NCBI RefSeq assembly: GCF_012933505.1
Contig: NZ_JABBNB010000021.1
Location: forward strand, 51,723-115,722
Source of the DNA: Gordonia asplenii
Lineage (GTDB): Bacteria > Actinomycetota > Actinomycetes > Mycobacteriales > Mycobacteriaceae
Reading direction: 5' to 3'
Length of the DNA stretch: 64,000 nt
In this document: piece by piece, positions 1 to 8,382 of the stretch
How positions within the stretch are numbered: the stretch's first letter is position 1
Layout: every line of letters begins with the position of its first letter
Notes under the pieces: model-generated
Database searches by the model: none
What the model was told of the DNA's origin: nothing
What the model saw: only the letters and a program-made list of their open reading frames with translations
Translations under genes and position numbers: made by a program

Positions 1-1328
1 GCACCGGCGAGGCACGCGGCCACCGCCGCGATCACAAGACTGACGCGCACTCCGCGAACGAACGTGTCGGGTTGGGCGAGCAGACCGCCGAAAACAGCGA
101 TCGCCAAAGCTCCGCCGATCTGTCTACTGGTGTTGAAGACGCCCGACGCCACGCCGGACAGATCAGCGGGCACGGCGTCGAGCAGGAGAGCCGTCGCGGG
201 TGGAGCTACCAGCGGCCCACCGAGCCCGACGAGAATCATCAGCAACGCGATCGACCATACGGGCGTCGACGACGACAGAACCACGATCGTAACGAGTCCC
301 ACGGCCATCACCGCCAGCCCCGCGACGATCAGCGTTCGGCGGCCGAATCGCTCAGCGAGGCGGGCCGAGAACGGGGTGACCACGAGTCCGATCAGCATCA
401 TCGGCCCGAACGCGACTCCGGTCTGCAGTGCGGTGAGTCCGCGATGCTGTTGCAGGAACAGACTCATCACGAACGGGAGCCCGTAGTATCCGACCATGAA
501 GGCGAACCCGCAGACGAGCGTGATGCGGACGGTGCGGGAGTGCAGCAGCGTCAACGGCAGCATCGGGTGCGGCACGTTCTTCTGGAGGAGCCAGAACGCG
601 ACCGCCGCGACGACCGCCACGATGAAGGCGCCGATCACCGGCGGGGCGTCGAATCCGCGTGAGCCGGCTTCGATGGCGCCGAAGGTCACCGCGCCCATGG
701 CGATCACACCGGTCACCTGCCCGGGAACGTCGAAGGGCACTGCCCGCGTCGTCGACGACGCGGTGCGGGCGAGCACCAGCAACGCGGCGATACCGGCCGG
801 CGCGTTGATGAAGAAGATCAACCGCCAGTCGATCTGATTCAACAGCCCGCCGACGACCGGCCCGGCCGACGACGCGACGGCACCACCCATCGCCCAGATG
901 CCGATCGCTCGACCACGTTCTCGAGGGTCGGGGTAGCCCTGGCGGATCAATGCCATCGACGCGGGCATGATCGCGGCGGCCGCGGCGCCCTGGACGAAAC
1001 GTGCCGCCACCAGGACAGCGAGGTTCGGCGCGAGCCCGCATCCGACCGATGCGACGACGAACAGCACGACTCCCGAACCGAACGCCGTGCGGGCGCCGAC
1101 CCGGTCCGCCAACGACCCCGCCGTGAGCAGCAGCGCCGCGAACATCAGGGTGTACCCGTCTACCACCCATTGCAGGCCCGCGATTCCGCCGCCGAGGTCG
1201 GCGCGGATCGTGGGCAGCGTGACGTTCACGACAACGGCGTCGAGGGTGATGAGAAAGAACCCGATGATGGCCGCGACCAGCGTCGAACGGCTGCGGGTGG
1301 TCGTCGGAGATGCCAGTGCTGTGCTCAC
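1..1328 (-). CDS. MFS drug exporter, DHA2 (EmrB/QacA) type, C-terminus cut by window edge
   Basis: Reading the minus strand from a GTG at 1328 gives an uninterrupted frame to the window edge, rich in hydrophobic segments. Near the N-terminus are 'LITLDAVVVNVTLPTI' and 'WVVDGYTLMFAALLL', the DHA2 signatures of 14-helix proton-driven multidrug exporters, followed by the loop 2-3 motif 'GSLADRVGART'. About 440 residues are visible, so only the last helices are missing. A GAGGAG stands about 14 bases before the GTG; the start is likely but not certain. The gene is divergent from the MmyB-type regulator at 1430, a common regulator-exporter pairing. The substrate cannot be deduced. Confidence 0.88.
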   Translation of the reverse strand, partial: MSTALASPTTTRSRSTLVAAIIGFFLITLDAVVVNVTLPTIRADLGGGIAGLQWVVDGYTLMFAALLLTAGSLADRVGARTAFGSGVVLFVVASVGCGLAPNLAVLVAARFVQGAAAAAIMPASMALIRQGYPDPRERGRAIGIWAMGGAVASSAGPVVGGLLNQIDWRLIFFINAPAGIAALLVLARTASSTTRAVPFDVPGQVTGVIAMGAVTFGAIEAGSRGFDAPPVIGAFIVAVVAAVAFWLLQKNVPHPMLPLTLLHSRTVRITLVCGFAFMVGYYGLPFVMSLFLQQHRGLTALQTGVAFGPMMLIGLVVTPFSARLAERFGRRTLIVAGLAVMAVGLVTIVVLSSSTPVWSIALLMILVGLGGPLVAPPATALLLDAVPADLSGVASGVFNTSRQIGGALAIAVFGGLLAQPDTFVRGVRVSLVIAAVAACLAG

Positions 1329-1429
1329 CCAACCAGCTCACGCTCCTCGGTACCCGGGAGGAAGGTCGCGGTTATGGGGGTACCGGCGCGACCTCCCATT
1401 CGACGACCCCGAGTCGTAGCGTTGTCGGC

Positions 1430-2314
1430 GTGGACCTCCGCGCAGACATCCGCGACTTTCTCGTCACCCGACGAGCCCGGCTGACCCCGGAGCAGGTCGG
1501 CCTGCCCAACACCGGCCGACGTCGAGTGCCCGGTCTGCGTCGGGAAGAAGTCGCGGTGCTCGCAGGTGTGAGTCCAGAGTGGTACACGCGTCTGGAGAAG
1601 GGCCACATCAGCGGGGTGTCCGAGGACGTGCTGGATGCGGTAGCGCGCGCACTACGACTGAGCGACATCGAATGCGAGCATCTGTTCAACCTCGCCCGCA
1701 GCGCGAAGCCGGTACGCACGCCGCGCCGCCGCAACAGTCCGGTCGTGCCGGAAAGCCTTCAACGCGTACTCGATTCGATGACGACTGCCGCGGCTTTCGT
1801 GCGGACCGGTCGGCTCGACATCGTCGGGACCAATGCTCTCGCGCGAGCACTCTATTCGCCGGTGCTCGACGACCCCCGCCACCGGGGCAACCTCGCCCGA
1901 TTCGACTTCCTGGACCCACGGGCGGCCGACTTCTATCCGAACTACGACGCCGCACTGTCGGTCGCGGTCGCGCTGTTGCGAACCGAGTCCGGACGCAATC
2001 CACGGGATCCGGAGCTCATCAACTTGGTCGGCGAACTCGCCACGCGCAGTGAGGCCTTCCGCGTCCGTTGGGGCGCTCACGACGTGCGATCACATCGTGG
2101 CGGAGTCAAGGAGTTCAACCACCCGGCCGTCGGATATCTCGAACTCACCTATGACTCGATGGAATTGGTCGCGGCGCCGGGGCTGACGCTGACCGCCTAT
2201 ACCGCAGAACCGCACACGCTCTCCGCCGACAATCTCGGGCTGCTTGCTTCCTGGGCAGCGAGCCGGGAGCTGCCCGGCGTCGACGCCGTAGGCCGTCTGT
2301 CGCTGGGGGACTGA
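1430..2314 (+). CDS. XRE-family transcriptional regulator with MmyB-like ligand-binding domain
   Basis: The 294-residue protein has an N-terminal helix-turn-helix ('RRVPGLRREEVAVLAGVS', then 'WYTRLEKGH') and a C-terminal MmyB-type domain ('ALYSPV', 'NYDAALSVAVALLR', 'HPAVGYLELTYDSM', 'YTAEP'). This family is abundant in actinobacteria and usually controls a neighbouring oxidoreductase or transporter gene. The GTG at 1430 places the conserved 'VDLRADIRDFLVTRRARLTPEQ' segment at the N-terminus, as in homologues; the frame is open further upstream but that part would overlap the divergent exporter. It probably regulates the MFS gene (inference from divergence). It ends one base before the convergent NmrA gene. 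Confidence 0.9.
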   Translation: MDLRADIRDFLVTRRARLTPEQVGLPNTGRRRVPGLRREEVAVLAGVSPEWYTRLEKGHISGVSEDVLDAVARALRLSDIECEHLFNLARSAKPVRTPRRRNSPVVPESLQRVLDSMTTAAAFVRTGRLDIVGTNALARALYSPVLDDPRHRGNLARFDFLDPRAADFYPNYDAALSVAVALLRTESGRNPRDPELINLVGELATRSEAFRVRWGAHDVRSHRGGVKEFNHPAVGYLELTYDSMELVAAPGLTLTAYTAEPHTLSADNLGLLASWAASRELPGVDAVGRLSLGD

Positions 2315-2315
2315 C

Positions 2316-3161
2316 TCACGCGAAGGCAAGACGGTTGCGGGTGACCCACTCGGCGAACGGGCGGGCGGGATGACCGAGGACCGACGCGACGTCGGGGCTG
2401 ACCCGCCGTTCGGTGGGCAGCGGTAACCCGAGGACGTCGAGCGTGCCGTCGATCACCGCTTCGGGCATGACCTGCGCCAAGTGTGCGCGCGCCTGTTCGC
2501 GGGTCAGTTCCACGAAGGTGATGTCGACGCCGACGACGTCGGCGATCACCGCGGCCTGCTCGCGCGGCGTGATCAGGTGTGGCCCGGTGACGTCGTAGAC
2601 GCGTTCCGCGTGGCCCGCCTGGGTGAGAGCCGTGGCCGCGACGGCTGCGATGTCGGCGGGGTCGACGACGGGCAGTCCGACATCGCCGAACGGCGCGAAG
2701 ACGGTTCGGGCAGTACGCACCGACTCGGCCCACCCGAACGCGTTCGACGCGAAGCCGCTGGGCCGCAGAATGGTGACGTCGACGCCGCTGGCGCGCACCG
2801 CCGCCTCGAACTCGCGCAGGCGAGCGTGCGAGTCGACGTCGGGCCGAGTGGCACTGACCTGCGATGACTGCAACACGATGCGTTTCACGCCGGATTGAAC
2901 GGCGGCGTCGATCACCGCGGCCGGCGGTTCGCCGTGACTGTTCAACTCGCCGCCGATCAGCAGGAAGAGGGCGTCGGCGCCGGTGAGTGCCGGTCGCATA
3001 CTCGCGGCATCGCCGACGTCGGCCCGGACGTGCCGTGCCCCCGCTCCGAGTCCCTCGATGCGGGGTCGTCGTGAGACTGCGACGACGTCTTCGCCTTGTC
3101 GGCTGAGCAATCGCACCACGTGTTGCCCGACGTTTCCGGTTGCTCCGGTAACAACGATCAT
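2316..3161 (-). CDS. NmrA-like NAD(P)-binding protein (atypical SDR)
   Basis: 281 residues starting 'MIVVTGATGNVG', the Rossmann nucleotide-binding motif (GxxGxxG) at residues 6-12 of NmrA/QOR2-type atypical short-chain dehydrogenases. The Tyr-x3-Lys catalytic pair of classical SDRs is not evident, as expected for this subgroup of NAD(P)H-quinone reductases and redox sensors. The C-terminus ends 'HPARPFAEWVTRNRLAFA', a usual ending for the group. The ATG is 16 bases from an operator (3177-3196) shared with the divergent TetR gene, so repression by that TetR is likely. Substrate unknown. Confidence 0.87.
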   Translation of the reverse strand: MIVVTGATGNVGQHVVRLLSRQGEDVVAVSRRPRIEGLGAGARHVRADVGDAASMRPALTGADALFLLIGGELNSHGEPPAAVIDAAVQSGVKRIVLQSSQVSATRPDVDSHARLREFEAAVRASGVDVTILRPSGFASNAFGWAESVRTARTVFAPFGDVGLPVVDPADIAAVAATALTQAGHAERVYDVTGPHLITPREQAAVIADVVGVDITFVELTREQARAHLAQVMPEAVIDGTLDVLGLPLPTERRVSPDVASVLGHPARPFAEWVTRNRLAFA

Positions 3162-3176
3162 CTGATTTCCTCGCTT

Positions 3177-3251
3177 AGTTAGTTGGCTGACTTACTCTCC
3201 GAAGCTAGCATCGCGCATTGCCGGTGTCTATAGTTAGTTGGGTGACTGACT
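3177..3251. promoter_or_regulatory. Two 20-bp TetR-type operators between NmrA-like gene and TetR gene
   Basis: Near-identical 20-mers lie at 3177-3196 (AGTTAGTTGGCTGACTTACT) and 3232-3251 (AGTTAGTTGGGTGACTGACT). Both fit the palindrome AGTnAGT-n6-ACTnACT, and their centres are 55 bp apart. The second overlaps a TATAGT -10-like box (3229-3234) and the GTG of the TetR gene at 3242, so a transcript would start at or next to the start codon (leaderless). The arrangement predicts autorepression and repression of the reductase. Confidence 0.7.
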
Positions 3252-3823
3252 CAGTGGGACCGCGGGCCCGGGCGGCCGACAAACGTCGAAGGCTCACCAC
3301 CGAAGCCGCACGGGTATTGCACGAGCAGGGCGTCGAACGAACGACCCTTGCCCACATCGCATCCGCCGCCGACGTACCCGTCGGGAACGTCTACTACTAC
3401 TTCAAGACCAAAGACGACTTGGTGCAGGCGGCACTGTCGGAACACGGCGCACGTCTCGACGAACTCATCGGACGGCTCAACGAAATCGCCGATCCGCGCG
3501 AGCGACTGACGACGCTCGTCGGGATGTGGGTGGACCAGCGCGACGTCGCGGCTCAATTCGGCTGCCCCACGGGGACACTCGCCGTCGAACTCGACAAGCG
3601 GAGGGACGGAGAACTGGATGCGGCGGCCGGCGACCTGCTTCGTCGGCTGATCGCGTGGGCCGCCGACCAGTTCCGCGAACTGGAACTGCCCGACCCCGAC
3701 GGGCTGGGCGTGACCCTGGTGGCGGCCTACCAGGGGATGTCGTTGCTGGCCAACGCCCTACGCGACCCGCAGATCATGACTTCGCAGGGGGAGCGACTGG
3801 TGGAATGGCTCGAGTCGCTGTGA
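3242..3823 (+). CDS. TetR/AcrR-family repressor
   Basis: The N-terminal DNA-binding domain is typical: 'TEAARVLHEQGVERTTLAHI', then 'ADVPVGNVYYYFKTKDDLV'. The rest is a helical ligand-binding domain. I chose the GTG at 3242 because a TATAGT -10-like box ends 7 bases earlier, which suggests a leaderless message; the frame also extends to a TTG at 3218. The product is about 193 residues. Its start lies inside one of two matched operators, which points to autoregulation and to control of the divergent NmrA-like reductase. 'YYYFKTKDDL' is common in repressors of quinone or electrophile-responsive oxidoreductases, but the ligand is unknown. Confidence 0.88.
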   Translation: MTDSVGPRARAADKRRRLTTEAARVLHEQGVERTTLAHIASAADVPVGNVYYYFKTKDDLVQAALSEHGARLDELIGRLNEIADPRERLTTLVGMWVDQRDVAAQFGCPTGTLAVELDKRRDGELDAAAGDLLRRLIAWAADQFRELELPDPDGLGVTLVAAYQGMSLLANALRDPQIMTSQGERLVEWLESL

Positions 3824-3862
3824 CCCTCACCGTCGTGCGCGACCTCCCCCGCACGCCAGCCG

Positions 3863-5590
3863 TCAGGCGAGCTTCTCACCGACTGCGACCTCGCCCGCTT
3901 CGATGATCTCGAGCAGACCGTGCACGCGGCTGAGCTGGTGCACGCCGTAGAAGTCGGCCTCGATCACACGGCGGTCGTCCGTGTCTGCCCGCCGCAACTG
4001 CGCGGCGAGGAGGCGAGCATGTGCCCAGCCGCCGGCGAGCAGACCGCACAACGTGAGATACGGCACGCTGACGGCGAATACATTCCTGGGGTTCGACGCC
4101 GCGTGCTCGACGAGCGCGGTGGTCGCCCGCCGGGCCGCGGCCAGGGCACGGTCGAGCCGCTCGACGGTGCGCGCAGCCACCGCATCGCTGCTCGCACGCA
4201 GCTCGACGACGTCCTTCTCGATGAGCGCGAAGAACTGTTCAGCGGTACGCCCCCGGTCGCGGAGCATCTTGCGGCCGACGAGGTCGTTGGACTGGATGGC
4301 GGTGGTGCCCTCGTAGATCGGGAAGATGCGCGCGTCGCGGTAGTGCTGAGCCGTGCCGGTCTCCTCGATGAAGCCGACGCCACCATGTACCTGCACGGCG
4401 TCGGAGGTGATCGCGACGGCCTCCTCGGTTACCCAGCCCTTGAAGATCGGCACCAGAAACTCTGCCAGCTCACGGGCCTGCGTCGAATCGTCCTGCTGCG
4501 CGGCGTCGAGCCATACCGCGAGCTGCATCGATAGCGCACGGAACGCGGAGATCCGGCTGGACATCGAGATCAGCAGGCGCGCGACGTCGGGGTGCTGGGC
4601 GATCGGGGTGCCCGGGGCGCGCCCGACCACGGTTCCCTGCACGCGTTGCGCGGCATAGTCGCGGGCCTGCTGGAACGCGCGGTCGGCGACGCCCAGCGCC
4701 TGGACGCCGATGCCGATCCGGCTCGCGTTCATCATCACGAACATCGCCGCGAGTCCACCGTTGAGTTCACCGACGAGCCGACCGACCGCGGCGTCGTACT
4801 GCAGTACGCAGGTGGGACTGGAATGGATCCCGAGCTTGTGCTCGATCGACACCGTGGTGATGGAATTGCGGCTGCCCGGTACGCCGTCGTCGGGTAGGTA
4901 CTTCGGCACCACGAACAGCGACAGTCCCGCCAGGCCGGCCGGTGCATCCGGCGTGCGGGCCAGCACGAGGTGGACGATGTTCTCGGCGAGGTCGTGATCG
5001 CCCCAGGTGATGAAGATCTTCTGGCCGGTCACCGCCCATGTTCCGTCGGCTTGCGGGCGTGCGACGGTGGTGATCGACGCAAGGTCGGTTCCCGCCTGCG
5101 GCTCGGTCAAGTTCATCGTGGCGGTCCATCGTCCGGCGACAATCGGCGCGAGGTAGGTGTCGCGGATCTCGTCGTCGGCTGCGGCGTTCAACGCGAGTGC
5201 CGCGGCGATCGACAGTCCAGCACACAGCGACAGCGCCGCGTTGGACGCGCTCCACAGTTCGCTCAGCGCGCCGTGCACGGTCCACGGCACCCCTTCGCCG
5301 CCGATGTCCTTGGGCAGGAACGTGCCCGCCCAACCGCCCTCGGCGTAGCGGCGGTACGCATCGACGTAGCCGGGCGGGCTGGTGACGACGCCGTCGGACA
5401 ACGCAGCTCCGACGCGATCGCCGACGGCGTTGAGCGGATGGAGAACCTCGACGGCGAACTCGCCTGCGGCGGCGATGACGGCGACGGCGTCGCCGGCGGT
5501 GAGGTCGCCGTCGGTCGCATGCGCGACGACGTCGCGCTCGAAGTACTCCGACAGCAGGAATGCGTAGTCATCGGTGGGGACGCGGTACAT
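3863..5590 (-). CDS. Acyl-CoA dehydrogenase, FadE5/DmdC-like long form
   Basis: 575 residues, longer than the usual 380-400 because of an extra N-terminal segment and a C-terminal helical extension, as in mycobacterial FadE5 and methylmercaptopropionyl-CoA dehydrogenases. FAD-binding and catalytic motifs are visible: 'TMNLTEPQAGTDLASI' near residue 155, 'VTGQKIFITWGDHD' near 190, 'VQVHGGVGFIEETGTAQHYRD' near 400 and 'IFPIYEGTTAIQ' near 425, where the Glu is the expected catalytic base. It should introduce the alpha,beta double bond in an acyl-CoA and pass electrons to ETF. It is divergent from an enoyl-CoA hydratase gene at 5868 and shares four operator-like palindromes with it, so the two form a regulated beta-oxidation pair. 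Confidence 0.92.
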   Translation of the reverse strand: MYRVPTDDYAFLLSEYFERDVVAHATDGDLTAGDAVAVIAAAGEFAVEVLHPLNAVGDRVGAALSDGVVTSPPGYVDAYRRYAEGGWAGTFLPKDIGGEGVPWTVHGALSELWSASNAALSLCAGLSIAAALALNAAADDEIRDTYLAPIVAGRWTATMNLTEPQAGTDLASITTVARPQADGTWAVTGQKIFITWGDHDLAENIVHLVLARTPDAPAGLAGLSLFVVPKYLPDDGVPGSRNSITTVSIEHKLGIHSSPTCVLQYDAAVGRLVGELNGGLAAMFVMMNASRIGIGVQALGVADRAFQQARDYAAQRVQGTVVGRAPGTPIAQHPDVARLLISMSSRISAFRALSMQLAVWLDAAQQDDSTQARELAEFLVPIFKGWVTEEAVAITSDAVQVHGGVGFIEETGTAQHYRDARIFPIYEGTTAIQSNDLVGRKMLRDRGRTAEQFFALIEKDVVELRASSDAVAARTVERLDRALAAARRATTALVEHAASNPRNVFAVSVPYLTLCGLLAGGWAHARLLAAQLRRADTDDRRVIEADFYGVHQLSRVHGLLEIIEAGEVAVGEKLA

Positions 5591-5666
5591 CTTCGACCTT
5601 TCAGCAGGCGACGGCCGGGCATCGCCCGACCCAGGGAATCGACGGCGATCTCAGCACGTCGGGCGC

Positions 5667-5810
5667 TAGACTATGTCGTCTAGACGAATCGGTCAACACT
5701 TCCGCGCGGAACGGTTGACCTGGCGATTCATCGAGTCGACCGCAAATTCGAATCGTGCGGCGATCGATTTCGATTCGTTATTGACGATCTGGTCTAGACT
5801 GATTAGTCTA
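5667..5810. promoter_or_regulatory. Quartet of TAGAC-n6-GTCTA operators in divergent promoter
   Basis: Four 16-bp sites lie in two overlapping pairs. One pair is 5667-5682 (TAGACTATGTCGTCTA) with 5681-5696 (TAGAC-n6-GTCAA). The other is 5781-5796 (TTGAC-n6-GTCTA) with 5795-5810 (TAGACTGATTAGTCTA). Within each pair the sites are offset by 14 bp and share a TA. The outer pairs flank the acyl-CoA dehydrogenase and enoyl-CoA hydratase genes respectively. A TetR-family repressor bound as paired dimers is the likeliest reader; no TetR gene is directly adjacent. Confidence 0.65.
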
Positions 5811-5867
5811 CTGCTTCAGCAGGCGTCGGATCGGCGCCGGAACATCCCAAGCAAGTCAGGAGTACCG

Positions 5868-6650
5868 ATGAGCACGACCGACACCGGTCAGGTCACCTTC
5901 CGCACCGAGGACCACATCGCCGTCATCACCGTCGACAACGAGTCGAAGAAGAACGCCTTCACGCCGGACATGATGCGGCAGTTGGCGGGTCACCTCACCA
6001 CCTTCGACGACGACGATTCGCTGTGGGGGGCGGTCCTGTGCGCGGCGGGGGAGCACACCACCGCGGGCCTGGACATGCCCAAGTTCTTCGGTCCCGGCGC
6101 CGACGCCGACCTCGACCCGGCACTGGTCGATCCCTTCGGCCTCGGCCGCCGGACCACCAAACCGGTCGTCTCGGTGGTGCAGGGCCTGACCTTCACCGTC
6201 GGGGTCGAGATGATGCTCGCCGCCGATATCGCGGTAGCCGCCGACACGGCGGTCTTCCAGCAGCTCGAGGTCGCGCGCGGCATCGCTCCGCTGGGCGGAG
6301 CCCATTTCCGGTACCTGACCCGCACCGGCTGGGGGAATGCCATGTATCACCTGCTTCGCGCCGACAGATTCGACGCCCAACGAGCTCTCGCGCTCGGGTT
6401 CGTCCAGGAAGTCGTACCGTTCGGCGAACACATCGACCGCGGAATCGAACTGGCACGCGAGATCTGCGCCAACGCACCGCTCGGCACGCGCGCGACCAAA
6501 ATCGCCGCGCTGGCGTATCTGCGCGATGGCGAACAAGCGGCGATCGACGCCGTCGACGAGGTCAAAGCCACGGTGTTCGGCAGCGCCGATGCGATGGAAG
6601 GCATCGCATCCTTCGTCGAACGGCGTCCCGCGGTGTTCCAGGGCCGCTGA
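5868..6650 (+). CDS. Enoyl-CoA hydratase/isomerase family protein (crotonase)
   Basis: 260 residues. The crotonase fold is shown by 'AVLCAAGEHTTAGLDMPKF' (oxyanion-hole region), 'VVQGLTFTVGVEMMLAADI' and 'FQQLEVARGIAPLGGAHF'. Both catalytic Glu positions of rat enoyl-CoA hydratase (the GGGCE and QPE Glu) have a Glu here (GVE and QQLE), so true hydratase activity is plausible. The ATG at 5868 has CAGGAG 6 bases upstream; the frame extends to 5673 but that would run through the operators. The next gene, an SDR, follows in the same direction after 73 bases, so hydration followed by oxidation of a 3-hydroxyacyl-CoA is a reasonable pathway guess. Confidence 0.9.
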   Translation: MSTTDTGQVTFRTEDHIAVITVDNESKKNAFTPDMMRQLAGHLTTFDDDDSLWGAVLCAAGEHTTAGLDMPKFFGPGADADLDPALVDPFGLGRRTTKPVVSVVQGLTFTVGVEMMLAADIAVAADTAVFQQLEVARGIAPLGGAHFRYLTRTGWGNAMYHLLRADRFDAQRALALGFVQEVVPFGEHIDRGIELAREICANAPLGTRATKIAALAYLRDGEQAAIDAVDEVKATVFGSADAMEGIASFVERRPAVFQGR

Positions 6651-6723
6651 CGGCTCAGTCACCACCGGGCGGTAGACCTTGGTGGATCCACGTACTCAAC
6701 AACTCCAAGTCAGGACAATCGAT

Positions 6724-7506
6724 ATGACGGATCTCGATCTCTTCTCGGTGGCGGGCAAGACGGCTCTGGTAACCGGCGGCACCCGGGGGATCGGCTACAT
6801 GATCGCCGAGGGGCTGCTCAAAGCCGGTGCGCGGGTGTTCATCGCATCCCGTAAACCCGAGGCGTGTGCGGCGGCCGAGCAAACGCTGTCGGAGTTCGGT
6901 GCGGTGACGGCATTTCCCGCCGATCTGAGCAGTCCCGACGAATCCGCCGACCTGGCCCGACGCGTCGCCGCGCAGACCTCCGAGCTCCACGTACTCGTCA
7001 ACAACGCCGGCGCCACCTGGGGCGCATCGTTCGACGAATTCCCGGTGTCGGGGTGGGACAAAGTTCTGAACCTGAACCTGCGCGCGCCGTTCGTGCTGAC
7101 TCAGCAGCTGCGACCATTGCTCGACGCCGCGAGCCGACACGATGACCCTGCGCGCGTACTCAACGTCGGGTCGATCGACGGGCTCGCCGTGCCCAACTTC
7201 GACAACTTCTCCTACGGGGCGGCCAAGGCCGGACTGCATCACCTGACCAGGCACATGGCCTCAACGCTGGCGCCGAAGATCCTCGTCAATGCGATCGCTC
7301 CCGGTCCCTTCCCGACGAAGATGCTCACCGGCGCACTCGACGACGACGGCGAACAACTCCGAGCGTCGAATCCGCTGGGCCGCATCGGTGTCCCCGACGA
7401 CGCCGCAGCACTGGCGATCTTCCTATCGGCCCGCGGATCGTCGTTCATCACCGGAGCAACGATTCCGCTCGACGGTGGGCTGGCCGCGACCGCGAAGGTC
7501 GGCTGA
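6724..7506 (+). CDS. Short-chain dehydrogenase/reductase
   Basis: 260 residues with all classical SDR marks: 'VTGGTRGIGYMIAEGL' near residue 15 for the dinucleotide, 'LVNNAGATWG' near 95, Ser of 'NVGSIDG', catalytic 'YGAAKAG' (Tyr-x3-Lys) near 165, and the C-terminal 'SSFITGATIPLDGGLAA'. The Arg at 'IASRKPEA' after beta-2 suggests NADP preference. ATG 6724 was chosen over the upstream frame start at 6679 because it gives the standard N-terminal length. It follows the crotonase gene by 73 bases and is probably cotranscribed. The substrate is probably a 3-hydroxyacyl-CoA or related alcohol (inference). Confidence 0.9.
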   Translation: MTDLDLFSVAGKTALVTGGTRGIGYMIAEGLLKAGARVFIASRKPEACAAAEQTLSEFGAVTAFPADLSSPDESADLARRVAAQTSELHVLVNNAGATWGASFDEFPVSGWDKVLNLNLRAPFVLTQQLRPLLDAASRHDDPARVLNVGSIDGLAVPNFDNFSYGAAKAGLHHLTRHMASTLAPKILVNAIAPGPFPTKMLTGALDDDGEQLRASNPLGRIGVPDDAAALAIFLSARGSSFITGATIPLDGGLAATAKVG

Positions 7507-7593
7507 GCCGCCGGCGTCCCGGAGCAGGCGGCGAACGCGGGCTCTCCGCCGCCGCGGCAAGCGGCACAATCTGGCCGCAACCTGCGGGTTTCT

Positions 7594-7646
7594 TACCTTG
7601 ATCAGTCAATGTAATAGCGATCAGTCTACCTTGATTGACCAAGGTA
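7594..7646. promoter_or_regulatory. Two TetR-type operators upstream of TetR gene
   Basis: 7594-7613 reads TACCTTG-ATCAGT-CAATGTA and 7627-7646 reads TACCTTG-ATTGAC-CAAGGTA, a near-perfect palindrome; the centres are 33 bp apart. The second is followed by a TAAGCT -10-like box 7 bases before the GTG at 7657, so the TetR message is probably leaderless and autorepressed. Confidence 0.65.
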
Positions 7647-7656
7647 AGCTACACCC

Positions 7657-8283
7657 GTGGCTACGACCCGAGTACGACGAAGTCCAGACGAAGCGAGAGC
7701 GTTGATCCTGGCCGCCGCCGAAGAACTCCTCATCGAAGGCGGCCCCGCCGCGGTTCAGGTGCGGGCCGTGGCCAGCCGGGTCGGCATGACCGATGCAGGT
7801 GTCACCCATCACTTCACCAGCAGGGACGGACTGCTCGTCGCACTGCTGCGCCATGGTGGCGGCAAGATCCGGACTGCAGTCATCGACGCCACGTCCGGGT
7901 GGATCAACGACGGTGCGCGGGTCGCCGACCTGGTTGAAAGGATCGCTGCGGTGTACAGCAGCGGTTACGGGCAGCTCGTGGTCGCGTTGAGTGCAGCAGG
8001 TTGGAGCGACGACGACGTCGGGCTGCTCAACCCCGTCGTCGACGCCCTCCACGCGGCCCGGAGGCGTCGCGCGGGGCGGCGGATCTCGCAGACGGACACA
8101 CGTCTCGCGGTCGCCGCGCTGCACCAGGCACTGGCCACCGAATCCGCCTACGGGGCGGCCTTTCGTCGCAGTGCCGGCCTCTACGAGAACGCACGTCAGA
8201 CCGAACAGCAGCGACGATGGTGGGTGCATACCTTGGTCACAACACTCGACATCGACGAATCACCGAGGAGCGACGCGCGGTGA
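7657..8283 (+). CDS. TetR/AcrR-family repressor
   Basis: 208 residues; starts at GTG. The helix-turn-helix spans about residues 12-58: 'ARALILAAAEELLIEGGPAA', 'VASRVGMTDAGVTHHFTSRD'. The remainder is a helical sensor domain with no recognisable ligand motif. Two matched palindromes lie directly upstream (7594-7646), so it should control its own promoter. It follows the crotonase-SDR genes and faces the convergent crotonase at 8378-9133; its remote targets probably belong to this acyl-CoA cluster (inference). Confidence 0.88.
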   Translation: MATTRVRRSPDEARALILAAAEELLIEGGPAAVQVRAVASRVGMTDAGVTHHFTSRDGLLVALLRHGGGKIRTAVIDATSGWINDGARVADLVERIAAVYSSGYGQLVVALSAAGWSDDDVGLLNPVVDALHAARRRRAGRRISQTDTRLAVAALHQALATESAYGAAFRRSAGLYENARQTEQQRRWWVHTLVTTLDIDESPRSDAR

Positions 8284-8334
8284 CCAGGCAGGTCACGGGT
8301 TGGCGGCCACGATCGCGTTGACGTTCGCCACTGA

Positions 8335-8382
8335 GTTAGCAGGGTTAGCTGAATTCGACGTCGGTGTTAGCGCGCGGTTAGC
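8335..8382. repeat. Four GTTAGC hexamers in two pairs
   Basis: GTTAGC occurs at 8335-8340, 8344-8349, 8366-8371 and 8377-8382, between the convergent TetR and crotonase genes and overlapping the stop codon of the latter. I see no hairpin with a U-tract. It could be a protein-binding cluster or chance. Confidence 0.4.

Noticed and set aside
352..1341. Minus-strand open frame of 329 codons
   Set aside because: It is an Arg/His-rich shadow; the neighbouring frame encodes a clear MFS transporter.
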